Assembly (NCBI RefSeq): GCF_001971585.1 | Contig: NZ_CP019323.1 | Location: 2,160,053 to 2,224,052 of the forward strand | Direction: 5' to 3' | Origin: Companilactobacillus allii | GTDB lineage: Bacteria > Bacillota > Bacilli > Lactobacillales > Lactobacillaceae | Length of the DNA stretch: 64,000 nt | Shown here: positions 44,402 through 53,407 of the stretch, piece after piece | How positions within the stretch are numbered: position 1 is the first letter of the stretch | Layout of the letters: every line of letters begins with the position of its first letter | Position numbers and translations under genes: made by a program | Notes under the pieces: generated by a model | Databases searched by the model: none | The model's input: the letters and a program-made list of their open reading frames with translations, nothing else | What the model was told of the DNA's origin: nothing

Positions 44402-45829
44402 TTAAATATGTGTTGGATAACCAATTAAAATATCTGCAGCTTCTTGAATTGGCTCACCTAGTGTTGGATGTGGGTGAATAGTCAATGCAATATCTTCTGC
44501 ATTCAATTGACAATTTACAGCAACACTTAATTCAGAGATCAAGTCACTTGCTCCAGGTCCAACGATTTGACCACCTAATAATGTCCCAGTCTCTTTATCA
44601 GCAATTAGTTTAACGAATCCTTCAGCAGCATCCAAACTAACAGCACGAGCATTACCAGCAAATGGGAATTTAGCAACATTTACTTCAATTCCCTTATCCT
44701 TAGCTTCTGTTTGAGTAATTCCAACTGTAGCTAATTCTGGATCTGTAAAGCAGACTGCAGGAACACCAATATAGTCGTTCTCAGTGTTCTTATCTGAGAT
44801 AGCACCAGCTACAGTCTTTGCCTCAAAGAATGCCTTATGAGCCAAAGCTGGGCCTGCTACGATGTCACCAATAGCCCAAATGTTATCAACAGATGTACGT
44901 CCTTGTTTGTCTACTTCAACTAAACCTTTATCTGTCAATTTAACGTTTGTTAATTCTAGACCAAAGTTATCAGTATTAGGACGACGACCAACTGTAACCA
45001 TGCAATAATCTGCATCAATAGTTGTTGGTTTACCATCAATTTCATAAGTCACTTTAACACCATCATCAGATTCTTCACTATTCTTAGCCATGGCATTAGT
45101 AATAATTGTTACACCTTTTTTCTCAAGGTTCTTCTTAACAATCGATACCATATCTTTTTCAAAGTTAGGAATAATTTGTGGTGATCCTTCAAGAATAGTT
45201 ACATGTGCACCCAAATCAGCATATGCTCCTGCTAATTCAGTACCTACATAACCACCACCGATGATTACAAATTCCTTTGGTACTGCAGGAAGGTTCAAAC
45301 CACCAGTTGAATCAATAACACGTGTACCAAACTTAAATCCTCTGATCTCAATTGGACGACTTCCAGTTGCCAAAATCAGATTCTTGAACTTAATTGTTTG
45401 TCCGCCACCATTGTCCATAAATTGACGAGGACCACTTGGCATAACACGTAATTGCTTGTCATTGTCTAGATAAGCTTCACCATTGATAAGCTCCACATGA
45501 TGCTTTTTAAGAAGCATTTCAACACCACTTGTCATACGAGCAACAACTTTTTCGTCTTTCCAAGCTTGTGTCTTAGCAAAATCAATAACAGCATCACTTG
45601 TTGTAATACCATATGTTGCTGAGTCTTTAGCTTGTTGTAATCTATGTCCGGCAGTAATTAGAGCCTTTGAAGGAACACATCCAACATTTAGACATACTCC
45701 ACCAACAGTATCTGATTTCTCAATAACCGTAACGTTTTGTCCTAATTCTGAAGCTCTAATAGCGGCAACGTAGCCACCAGGGCCTGAACCAATAATAACA
45801 GTATCTTTTTCAATAACATTCTCAGCCAT
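44402..45829 (-). CDS. pdhD: Dihydrolipoyl dehydrogenase (E3)
   Basis: Reoxidises dihydrolipoamide of the PDH complex with NAD. The 475 residues begin with the FAD motif VIIGSGPGGYVAA and have the redox disulfide GGVCLNVGCVPSK (C46, C51), the NAD motif IIGGGYVGTELA, ATVGITQTEA, and the catalytic HPHPTLGE at the C-terminus. It is the last gene of pdhABCD; two bases separate it from pdhC. Confidence 0.96.
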   Translation of the reverse strand: MAENVIEKDTVIIGSGPGGYVAAIRASELGQNVTVIEKSDTVGGVCLNVGCVPSKALITAGHRLQQAKDSATYGITTSDAVIDFAKTQAWKDEKVVARMTSGVEMLLKKHHVELINGEAYLDNDKQLRVMPSGPRQFMDNGGGQTIKFKNLILATGSRPIEIRGFKFGTRVIDSTGGLNLPAVPKEFVIIGGGYVGTELAGAYADLGAHVTILEGSPQIIPNFEKDMVSIVKKNLEKKGVTIITNAMAKNSEESDDGVKVTYEIDGKPTTIDADYCMVTVGRRPNTDNFGLELTNVKLTDKGLVEVDKQGRTSVDNIWAIGDIVAGPALAHKAFFEAKTVAGAISDKNTENDYIGVPAVCFTDPELATVGITQTEAKDKGIEVNVAKFPFAGNARAVSLDAAEGFVKLIADKETGTLLGGQIVGPGASDLISELSVAVNCQLNAEDIALTIHPHPTLGEPIQEAADILIGYPTHI

Positions 45830-45831
45830 AA

Positions 45832-47106
45832 CTAGCCCTCCATTAGTAACATGTCTGGTTCATGCAACAATTTCTTCAATAAATTCAATGCATTTTGTGC
45901 TAAAGCACCATCAATCAATCTATGATCATATGACAATGACAATTTCAACATCTTACCTACTTGAATGTTTCCATCTTCGTCAACATATGGTTCATTAGCT
46001 ATTTTACCAACACCCAAGATTGCAACTTCAGGTTGGTTAATAACTGGTGTAAACCATCCTCCACCGATTGATCCTACGTTACTAATAGTAATTGATCCGC
46101 CTGACATGGCTTTACTATTTAATTTATTATCATATGCAGCTTGAGTATTTTCAGTGATTTCTTTGGCAATTTCAAACATTCCCTTAGAATCAGCATTCTT
46201 GATATTTGGTACATACAAACCATGTTCTGTATTTGTAGCAATACCAACATTGTAATAATGCTTGTAAACAATTTCATCAGTTGAATTATCAATTGATGCA
46301 TTGAATTCTGGATATTCTTTCATTACTGCAACTAATGCCTTAACAATATAAGGTAAGAATGTTAATTTAATACCTTTATCAGCAGCCACTGACTTATATT
46401 TCTTACGGTTAGCCATTAATACTGAAACTTCAACATCATCAAAACTTGTAACGTGTGGAGCGATGTCTTTACTATTACGCATTGCTTTAGCAATTGCTTT
46501 TCTAGTCATACTCATCTTTTCACGTGTTTCAAGTTCTGGTTCATCAGACTTGTAAGGTTTAACTGCTGGACCACTTGCTTTAGCAGGTGTCTCTTCAGTC
46601 TTACTTGCTTTTGCTGGTGCTCCAGCTTTATATGAATCAATATCTTCTTTAGAGATTTGACCATGTTTACCACTTGGAGTAACTAGTGATAAATCAACGC
46701 CTTCATCCCTTGCATATTGACGGACTGATGGCATAGCCAAATAATTATCATTTGCTGAACCAGTTGCTTGTGATGGGGCCTTTTCAGCACTTTTATCTGC
46801 TGGAGCATCTGCTTTTTCAGGAGCTTTGTCGGCCTTAGGAGCTTCTTCATCGTCCCCTGTATCGGCCGATCCATCATCAATAACGATTAATGTATCACCA
46901 ATCTCTACTGTGTCACCCTCTTGAGCAACAATTTGTTTAACGGTACCTGATACAGGTGAAGGCAATTCCTCAACTGATTTATCATTTTGGATTTCAACAA
47001 TCGAGTCATCCTCTTTGATTGTATCTCCTTCTTTGACAAGCCAGCTAGCAATCTCACCTTCTGCCATTCCTTCGCCTAATTCTGGTAGTTTAAATTTATA
47101 AGCCAT
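45832..47106 (-). CDS. pdhC: Pyruvate dehydrogenase E2, dihydrolipoamide acetyltransferase
   Basis: Core of the PDH complex, transferring acetyl from lipoyl to CoA. The 424 residues contain one lipoyl domain (1-80, lipoylated Lys43 in NDKSVEELPSP), an Ala/Pro/Asp/Lys-rich linker, a peripheral subunit-binding domain (MPSVRQYARDEGVDLSLV..), a second Ala/Lys linker, and the catalytic domain with YDHRLIDGA near the end. Many E2 proteins carry two or three lipoyl domains; one is common in lactobacilli. Confidence 0.96.
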   Translation of the reverse strand: MAYKFKLPELGEGMAEGEIASWLVKEGDTIKEDDSIVEIQNDKSVEELPSPVSGTVKQIVAQEGDTVEIGDTLIVIDDGSADTGDDEEAPKADKAPEKADAPADKSAEKAPSQATGSANDNYLAMPSVRQYARDEGVDLSLVTPSGKHGQISKEDIDSYKAGAPAKASKTEETPAKASGPAVKPYKSDEPELETREKMSMTRKAIAKAMRNSKDIAPHVTSFDDVEVSVLMANRKKYKSVAADKGIKLTFLPYIVKALVAVMKEYPEFNASIDNSTDEIVYKHYYNVGIATNTEHGLYVPNIKNADSKGMFEIAKEITENTQAAYDNKLNSKAMSGGSITISNVGSIGGGWFTPVINQPEVAILGVGKIANEPYVDEDGNIQVGKMLKLSLSYDHRLIDGALAQNALNLLKKLLHEPDMLLMEG

Positions 47107-47137
47107 GGCTGGAATCCTTCCTTTCTATCTATAAGCC

Positions 47138-48115
47138 TTAGTAATTAAGAATTTCTTTTACTTTTTCTTCAATTTCATCTGCACCCGGAATCCAATAATC
47201 TTCACTTTGGGCAAATGGATAAACACTATTTGGAGCAGCCACTCTACCAACTGGTGCATCTAGTGAAAGTACAGCACCTTCAGAAATTGCGGAAGCTACT
47301 TGTGCTCCAACTCCAGCCATCTTTTGTGCTTCTTGTACAATGACAACTTTGTGTGTCTTTTCAATTGACTTGAAAATTGTTTCTGAGTCAATTGGTGAAA
47401 CTGTTCTAAGATCAATAACTTCTACTGAAATATTATCTTCTGCTAATTTATCAGCAACTTTAATGGACTCATTAACTTCAGCACCATAAGCCACGATAGT
47501 AATATCACTACCTTCGCGGACTACGTTTGCTTTGTCCAATGGAACTGTATACTTGCCATCTGGAATATCGTCTTTCATTGAACGATATAACTTCAAATTT
47601 TCCATAAATAAGACTGGGTCATTATTTTCAACTGATGAAATCAATAAGCCTTTAGCATCATATGGATTACTTGGCATAACAACACGTAAACCAGGTGTAC
47701 CAGTGAAGTAACTTTCTAGATTATCAGCATGCATCTCGGCAGTATGTGTACCACCACCATAAGGTGTACGGATTGTTACTGGAGATGTCTTCGTTCCATC
47801 GAAACGAAAGCGCATTCTAGCTTCTTGTCCGACAATTTGATCAACAGCCTCAAATGAGAATCCCATAAATTGAATTTCAGGAATTGGACGCCAACCAGTT
47901 AATCCTAAACCAGTAGCTAATCCTAAAATACCTGACTCAGCTAACGGAGTATCGAAGACACGATCTTCACCGTATTTTTCTTGAAGGCCTTGTGTGGTTC
48001 TGAATACACCACCATTTTTACCAACATCTTCACCGAAGATCAATGTCTTAGGATCGTCTTCCAAAACAATATCTAAAGCATCAGTAATTGCTTGAATATA
48101 GGTTTTCTTTGCCAT
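47138..48115 (-). CDS. pdhB: Pyruvate dehydrogenase E1 beta subunit
   Basis: Forms the E1 heterotetramer with PdhA and binds the pyrimidine of thiamine diphosphate. The 325 residues include [50 protein letters not shown], and [11 protein letters not shown], all typical. It lies two bases after pdhA. Confidence 0.96.
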   Translation of the reverse strand: MAKKTYIQAITDALDIVLEDDPKTLIFGEDVGKNGGVFRTTQGLQEKYGEDRVFDTPLAESGILGLATGLGLTGWRPIPEIQFMGFSFEAVDQIVGQEARMRFRFDGTKTSPVTIRTPYGGGTHTAEMHADNLESYFTGTPGLRVVMPSNPYDAKGLLISSVENNDPVLFMENLKLYRSMKDDIPDGKYTVPLDKANVVREGSDITIVAYGAEVNESIKVADKLAEDNISVEVIDLRTVSPIDSETIFKSIEKTHKVVIVQEAQKMAGVGAQVASAISEGAVLSLDAPVGRVAAPNSVYPFAQSEDYWIPGADEIEEKVKEILNY

Positions 48116-48117
48116 CT

Positions 48118-49221
48118 TTACTTCGACTCCTTTTCAACAAACTTTTCAATTTCTTTTCTCATTTCCGGAGTTGGAATTTCAAAAGTACGTTTTAACATAT
48201 CAGAAACCTTATCTGGAGCTACTTTATCGGCTTCTTTAATTGAATCTTTAAATGATGCTTTATATTCTTCAACCATCTTATCTTCTTGTTCGTCTGACCA
48301 TAATCCTTTATCTTCAAGAACTTTTCTCAAACGAATAAGTGGATCTTTATCAAACCAAGGTTGTGTATCTTCCTTAGTTCTGTAACGTTTAGGATCATCA
48401 CCAGCACTTGAGTGAGCACCGTAACGATATGTAAGTGTTTCAATCATTACTGGTCCATTTCCTGCTGTGATGTAGTCACGTGCAGCCTTTGCAACTGCGT
48501 AACAAGCCAAAATATCCATACCATCAACTTGTACACTTGGAATACCAGCAGCAACAGCCTTTTGAGCTAATGTAGGTGCAGCTGTTTGTTTCTTACGAGG
48601 TGTCGAAATGGCAAATCCATTATTTTGAACAATGAACAAAGCAGGAACTTGGAATGCTCCAGCAAAGTTCATTCCCTCATAACTATCACCTTGAGAAGTA
48701 CCACCATCACCTGTATAAGTGAATGCGATAGCATCTTCTTCTTTGTTTTTCTTGATTCCCATAGCAACACCGGCAGCTTCATTATATGCAGCACCAATAA
48801 TAATTTGTGGCATCAATGAACGCGCCTTGAACTTATTGCCTATTACATGTCCTCTTGACCATAGATATGCCTCAGTAACAGTGGCTCCGTGTTGAATCAA
48901 TTGAGGAACATCACGATATGCTGGCAACAAATAGTCTTGTTTCTTCATTGCCAAAACAGTACCCATCTCAGATGCTTCCTCACCTTCAGTAGGTGCATAA
49001 AATCCCATACGTCCTTGACGTGAGAAATTCATTGTCTGTTCGTGTAAAGCACGCTCCCATACCATTTTCTTCATAAATTCAACTAAGTCATCATCAGAAA
49101 ATGAATCAAATACTTCTTGATCTGTTACTTCAGCGCTTTCATTCAAAACTTGAATAGGCTTCGGTACATTTGTTAAATCGTTTTTAATCGCTTCAAAATC
49201 AACAATCGGTTCGTTTGCCAT
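48118..49221 (-). CDS. pdhA: Pyruvate dehydrogenase E1 alpha subunit
   Basis: Thiamine diphosphate-binding half of E1, decarboxylating pyruvate. From ATG at 49221 the chain has 367 residues with [20 protein letters not shown], the ThDP motif [22 protein letters not shown], and [17 protein letters not shown], the phosphorylation-loop equivalent. AAAGGA lies upstream; the longer in-frame start at 49239 is less likely. It is the first gene of the operon and is preceded by a leader hairpin. Confidence 0.95.
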   Translation of the reverse strand: MANEPIVDFEAIKNDLTNVPKPIQVLNESAEVTDQEVFDSFSDDDLVEFMKKMVWERALHEQTMNFSRQGRMGFYAPTEGEEASEMGTVLAMKKQDYLLPAYRDVPQLIQHGATVTEAYLWSRGHVIGNKFKARSLMPQIIIGAAYNEAAGVAMGIKKNKEEDAIAFTYTGDGGTSQGDSYEGMNFAGAFQVPALFIVQNNGFAISTPRKKQTAAPTLAQKAVAAGIPSVQVDGMDILACYAVAKAARDYITAGNGPVMIETLTYRYGAHSSAGDDPKRYRTKEDTQPWFDKDPLIRLRKVLEDKGLWSDEQEDKMVEEYKASFKDSIKEADKVAPDKVSDMLKRTFEIPTPEMRKEIEKFVEKESK

Positions 49222-49249
49222 TCTCCACAGTCCTTTCATAAAGAAACTT

Positions 49250-49313
49250 GCCCTTGTGAATCTGTAAGGGCTTTCATATATTTTTAGTTTACCATTGATG
49301 TGTGAAAAAACAA
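49250..49313 (-). promoter_or_regulatory. Promoter and leader hairpin of the pdh operon
   Basis: Minus strand TTGTTT (49313-49308), 16 bases, TAAACT (49291-49286). Just after the expected start GCCCTT and AAGGGC form a stem with a 10-base loop (49271-49250), followed by a weak T-rich stretch. The hairpin's role is unclear. Confidence 0.5.
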
Positions 49314-49370
49314 GGAATTTCAGACGTTTCTGTAAAAAAAATCCATAAATAACTTTGTGAAAATATTAAC

Positions 49371-50369
49371 TTATTTGTTCAAATCAATTTCAGTTGCTGA
49401 TTTACCACTCTTTAGCTCTTCCACCATTGAATTCAAGGAAATTGTTGCCATGTTCTTTACTGCCTTAGTAGTATAAAAGGCAATGTGCGGTGTGACTATG
49501 ATTCTTGGACTTTTGATCATATTTTCTAATAATTTATCACCAAGATCTTGGTCCATTAGATTTTCATTGAAAACACCCACTTCATTTTCGTAGACATCCA
49601 ATACAGCACCATAAAGCTTACCTGATGCTACTCCCTCAAAGAGATCAGCCGTATTTACTAAGTCTCCACGGCCGGTATTTACTACTATTGCATTATCTTT
49701 CATTTCTGAAATTGTCGACGAATTAATGACAGTGTTTCCAATTCCTAGACTAGGTAAATGTAATGTGACCACATCAGATTCTTTTAACAATTCATCTAAT
49801 GTATCTACATACATGCCCTTTTTGTCTAATTCTTCATTACGATATTTATCAAAAGCAATAACTTTTGCTCCAAAACCTTCATATATCTTAATTGCTGCTT
49901 GGCCAATTCTTCCAGTTCCTGCAACACCAACTGTTAATTGGTTCAATTCACGGCCAATATCTGGTGCCCATTTGAAATCATGCTTGTCTACTTTACGAAT
50001 CATGTGCTTCATATTTCTTAATAATGCCATTAATCCAGTAACTGAGTATTCAGCAATAGCCTCAGGCGAATAGCTTGGAACGTTAGTCAATCTAATATTA
50101 TTTTTCTTCAATGCCTCAAATGGAACGTTATCAACTCCAACATTTCTTAATGAAAGAACATGAATACCATACTCATTCATTTTGTCAAAGATAGATGATT
50201 CGTATGGTAACTGTTGATATGCCACTATTCCGTCAAAACCGTTGGCTAATTCAACCGTCTTTGGCGTTAATAGATCCGATACAATTTTAACTTCGATATT
50301 GTTATCTTCTGCCCATTCTTCAATATACTTACGTTCGTCTTCTCTAACACCATAATCGATAAGCTTCAT
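49371..50369 (-). CDS. ldhD: D-lactate dehydrogenase
   Basis: NAD-dependent 2-hydroxyacid dehydrogenase reducing pyruvate to D-lactate. The 332 residues match the lactobacillar D-LDH group: SLRNVGVDNVPFEALK, YSPEAIAEYSVTGLMALLRN, NAD motif VGVAGTGRIGQAAI, catalytic Arg in VNTGRGDLV, Glu in DVYENEVGVF, and His in VTPHIAFYTT. CGGAGGA precedes the ATG. A perfect cre lies 29 bases upstream, suggesting CcpA control. It is monocistronic. Confidence 0.95.
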   Translation of the reverse strand: MKLIDYGVREDERKYIEEWAEDNNIEVKIVSDLLTPKTVELANGFDGIVAYQQLPYESSIFDKMNEYGIHVLSLRNVGVDNVPFEALKKNNIRLTNVPSYSPEAIAEYSVTGLMALLRNMKHMIRKVDKHDFKWAPDIGRELNQLTVGVAGTGRIGQAAIKIYEGFGAKVIAFDKYRNEELDKKGMYVDTLDELLKESDVVTLHLPSLGIGNTVINSSTISEMKDNAIVVNTGRGDLVNTADLFEGVASGKLYGAVLDVYENEVGVFNENLMDQDLGDKLLENMIKSPRIIVTPHIAFYTTKAVKNMATISLNSMVEELKSGKSATEIDLNK

Positions 50370-50397
50370 AATTTTTCCTCCGATAATATCAGTTTAT

Positions 50398-50411
50398 TGA
50401 TAGCGCTAACA
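50398..50411 (-). promoter_or_regulatory. Candidate cre (CcpA) site of ldhD
   Basis: TGTTAGCGCTATCA on the minus strand fits the cre consensus TGWNANCGNTNWCA at all 14 positions. It lies 29-42 bases before the ldhD ATG, close to the expected transcription start. Confidence 0.75.
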
Positions 50412-50613
50412 TACAGTGCAAATATTATCATGAATCTTCCATTAATACCTAGTTTTTTGCTGATAAATCTTAAGGATAAGTCTAGCTTTAAAATAAATTT
50501 GAAGTTAAATAAAATTTTTTCTACGTTTTACTCAAAATTTTCAGGAAATTAATTTATAATAGTAGTATTAGATTTAAATAAACAAAACTCAGCATTTTAT
50601 TTTGGAGGAAAAT

Positions 50614-51174
50614 ATGTATTTGATGAAAGACATCGTCCGTGATGGCGACCCAGTTTTAAGAAAAGTTTCAAAAGAAGTAACATTCCCATTGAGTGACAAA
50701 GATAAAAAATTGGCTGATGACATGATGGAATATTTAATTAACAGTCAAGACGAAAAGTTTGCCGAAAAACATCAACTCAGAGCCGGTGTTGGTTTAGCTG
50801 CACCACAAGTTGGAGTGTCTGAAATGATGGCATCAGTTTTAGTACCTAATGATGATGATCCAGACAAACCCCTACTAAAAATCACATTGATCAATCCAGT
50901 CATAATTAGAAACTCAGTTCAAAACGCTGCACTATCTGAAGGTGAAGGATGTTTATCAGTAGATAAAGATGTTACTGGATTTGTTCCTAGATCAGATCGT
51001 ATTACAATTAAGTACGATGATTTTGATGGTAATTCTCAAACATTGCGCTTGAGAGACTATCCAGCAATTGTTTGCCAACATGAAATAGATCATTTGAATG
51101 GTCATCTTTATTACGACAAAATCAATAAAGAGAAACCTTTTGATATTGATCCAAGTACAGTCGTTATCTCATAA
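50614..51174 (+). CDS. def: Peptide deformylase
   Basis: Removes the N-terminal formyl group of nascent proteins. The 186 residues contain motif 1 [10 protein letters not shown], motif 2 EGCLSV with metal ligand C113, and motif 3 QHEIDHLNG with H156, E157 and H160. The insertions match the type 2 deformylases of Gram-positives. The ATG at 50614 has GGAGG five bases upstream. TATAAT at 50555-50560 is the likely -10. It is monocistronic. Confidence 0.96.
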   Translation: MYLMKDIVRDGDPVLRKVSKEVTFPLSDKDKKLADDMMEYLINSQDEKFAEKHQLRAGVGLAAPQVGVSEMMASVLVPNDDDPDKPLLKITLINPVIIRNSVQNAALSEGEGCLSVDKDVTGFVPRSDRITIKYDDFDGNSQTLRLRDYPAIVCQHEIDHLNGHLYYDKINKEKPFDIDPSTVVIS

Positions 51175-51275
51175 TTCCACTCATGTCAAGGTTTTGAAAG
51201 TATACTTAAACAATCATATATGTTAAAATTGATTTAACTTTGATGTTTCAACTAATGGACTGGTAAATACAATAA

Positions 51276-51359
51276 CGAAACAGCTCTTTCGTTAATTTGA
51301 GATAAAAATGAAACCGCGATTACTGACTTTTTGTGCTTAATCGTGGCTACTAAAGGAGA
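51276..51359 (+). promoter_or_regulatory. Structured leader before rpoY-rnjA
   Basis: Two hairpins lie between def and rpoY: AACGAAA with TTTCGTT (about 51275-51295), and CCGCGATTA with TAATCGTGG (about 51313-51348), nine pairs including one G-U, ending just before AAGGAG. No T run follows, so they are not terminators. They may control translation or stability of the RNase J1 mRNA. Confidence 0.4.
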
Positions 51360-51367
51360 AATTACTA

Positions 51368-51580
51368 TTGATTTATAAAGTTTTGTACCAAGATAGCGAA
51401 TTAGATAACCCCCGTCGTGAATCTACAAAGTCACTGTACGTGAACGCTGACTCAAGTATCATCGTTCGTCAAGCAGTTGAAAATAATACGAACTACCATA
51501 TTGAGTTCATCCAAGAATTGGATGAGGAACATCTTGAATATGAGAAAAAAAATCCCGATTTCAAACTTACGGAGTTTTAA
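51368..51580 (+). CDS. rpoY: RNA polymerase epsilon subunit (DUF1447/YkzG)
   Basis: A 70-residue small subunit of Firmicutes RNA polymerase. It begins MIYKVLYQDSELDNPRRE and contains TKSLYVNADSSIIVRQAVE and YHIEFIQELDEEHLEYEK, matching the family. The start is TTG at 51368 with AAGGAG nine bases before. It is joined to rnjA with only three bases between, the conserved rpoY-rnjA operon. Confidence 0.94.
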   Translation: MIYKVLYQDSELDNPRRESTKSLYVNADSSIIVRQAVENNTNYHIEFIQELDEEHLEYEKKNPDFKLTEF

Positions 51581-51583
51581 TTA

Positions 51584-53275
51584 ATGACCGTAAAAGTAAA
51601 GAATAATGAAGTTTCCATTTTTGCCATCGGGGGCCTTGGTGAAATTGGTAAAAATATGTACGGTGTTCAATATCAAGATGAACTTGTTGTTATTGATGCC
51701 GGTATCAAGTTTCCAGAAGATGAACTACTAGGTATCGATTATGTCATTTCTGACTATAGCTACCTAGTAGAGAATCAAGATAAGATAAAGGGTTTGTTTA
51801 TTACCCATGGTCACGAAGATCATATCGGTGGTATTCCTTACCTACTACAACAGCTTCCAAATATACCAGTTTATGCCGGTCCATTAGCTTGTGCATTGAT
51901 TAACGGTAAGTTGGAAGAACATGATTTACTTAAGTCTACTAAGATGAATGTTATTAATGAAGACACTGTTATTAAGTTTCCTAAACTCAGTGTTTCATTC
52001 TTTAGAACGACTCATTCAATTCCAGATACACTAGGTATTGCAGTTCATACACCTCAAGGTATTATTGTTGAAACTGGTGACTTCAAGTTTGACTTAACAC
52101 CTGTTGCTGGTTTGCCAGCACCCAACTTACAACGTATGGCACAGCTTGGACAAGAAGGTGTTTTGTGCTTAATGTCCGATAGTACGAACGCTGAAATACC
52201 AACTTTCTCTAAGTCAGAACGTTCAGTTGGTTTAACTATTCATCAAATATTTGAAACAATTCAGGGAAGAATCATCTTTGCTACCTTTGCTTCAAATATC
52301 TATCGTGTTTCTCAAGCCGTTGATGCCGCAATACAGCAAGGCCGAAAGATCGCCGTATTCGGACGAAGTATGGAGCAAGCTATTGCCAATGGTCGTGAAT
52401 TGGGATACTTAAATATTCCAGATGAAATGTTCATTGACCCACATGCTCTTAACCGTACTCCTGCCAGTGAAACATTGATTCTGTGTACTGGTTCCCAAGG
52501 TGAACCATTAGCTGCTTTAAGTAGAATTGCTAACGGTACTCACCGTCAAATTACAATTCAACCTGGTGATACAGTTATTTTCTCAAGTAACCCTATCCCC
52601 GGTAACACAATAAGTGTTAACCATTTGATAAACCAACTTTCTGAAGCTGGTGCTGAAGTTATTCATGGTAAAGTTAATAATATCCATGCTTCTGGTCATG
52701 GTGGTCAAACAGAACAAGAATTAATGCTTCGCTTGATGAAGCCTAAGTTCTTTATGCCAATTCACGGTGAATACAGAATGTTAAAGATTCATACCGAATT
52801 AGCTCAATTGTGTGACGTTCCGTTAGATCATTCATTCCTACTTGAAAACGGAGACGTCTTAGCTTTAACTAAGGATTCAGCTCATGTTGCTGGACACTTC
52901 CCTGCTGGAGACGTTTACGTTGATGGTAAAGGTGTTGGTGATATTGGTAACGTTGTTATCCACGATCGTCAAGTTCTTTCAGAAGAAGGAATGGTCGTTG
53001 TTGTAGCAACAATCGACTATCAAAAACATATTGTTTTAGCCGGTCCTGATATTCTATCCAGAGGATTCGTATATATGCGTGAATCTGGAGAATTGATTAA
53101 TCAAGCTCAAAAACGTGTTTTCCATTTAATTAAGAATGCTTTTGATGACGATGAAAACAAAGTAACCGAAGCACTTCTAAAACGTATTATCATTGAAGGA
53201 TTACAAGAATTCCTATACAAGCGTACAGCTAGAAATCCTGTTATCTTACCAATGTTAATTTCAACTTCAATTTAG
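51584..53275 (+). CDS. rnjA: Ribonuclease J1
   Basis: Main 5'-3' exonuclease and endonuclease for mRNA decay and 16S rRNA maturation. The 563 residues carry the full metal motif [10 protein letters not shown] (H75, H77, D79, H80), [10 protein letters not shown], the beta-CASP motif ASGHGGQ and PIHGEYRM, all intact, in contrast to the J2 copy at 30956. Its ribosome binding site (ACGGAG) lies within the end of rpoY, so translation is probably coupled. It ends at repeat copy C. Confidence 0.96.
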   Translation: MTVKVKNNEVSIFAIGGLGEIGKNMYGVQYQDELVVIDAGIKFPEDELLGIDYVISDYSYLVENQDKIKGLFITHGHEDHIGGIPYLLQQLPNIPVYAGPLACALINGKLEEHDLLKSTKMNVINEDTVIKFPKLSVSFFRTTHSIPDTLGIAVHTPQGIIVETGDFKFDLTPVAGLPAPNLQRMAQLGQEGVLCLMSDSTNAEIPTFSKSERSVGLTIHQIFETIQGRIIFATFASNIYRVSQAVDAAIQQGRKIAVFGRSMEQAIANGRELGYLNIPDEMFIDPHALNRTPASETLILCTGSQGEPLAALSRIANGTHRQITIQPGDTVIFSSNPIPGNTISVNHLINQLSEAGAEVIHGKVNNIHASGHGGQTEQELMLRLMKPKFFMPIHGEYRMLKIHTELAQLCDVPLDHSFLLENGDVLALTKDSAHVAGHFPAGDVYVDGKGVGDIGNVVIHDRQVLSEEGMVVVVATIDYQKHIVLAGPDILSRGFVYMRESGELINQAQKRVFHLIKNAFDDDENKVTEALLKRIIIEGLQEFLYKRTARNPVILPMLISTSI

Positions 53276-53276
53276 T

Positions 53277-53405
53277 GAGTGTGACAGAACACGTTTAGTT
53301 TTCGAGTATAATGCAAAAAGAAGCTAGTATTTACGTAAGTAAATATCGGCTTCTTTTTTTTATTAGACGGAGAAAATCGTGTTTTGACACACGTTTTCAC
53401 AACCC
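53277..53405 (+). repeat. Copy C of the TTTACGTAAGTAAA repeat, bidirectional terminator
   Basis: Starts GAGTGTGACAGAACACG, passes TTTCGAGTATA, core AGTATTTACGTAAGTAAATATCGG (positions about 53327-53350), then AGACGGAGAAAATCGTG, and ends CACACGTTTTCACAACCC. GTGACAGAACACG and CGTGTTTTGACAC are inverted, so the whole unit folds. AGAAGC..GCTTCTTTTTTTT ends rnjA, and the opposite strand has TTTTT for the BspA-like gene. Confidence 0.82.
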
Positions 53406-53407
53406 AT

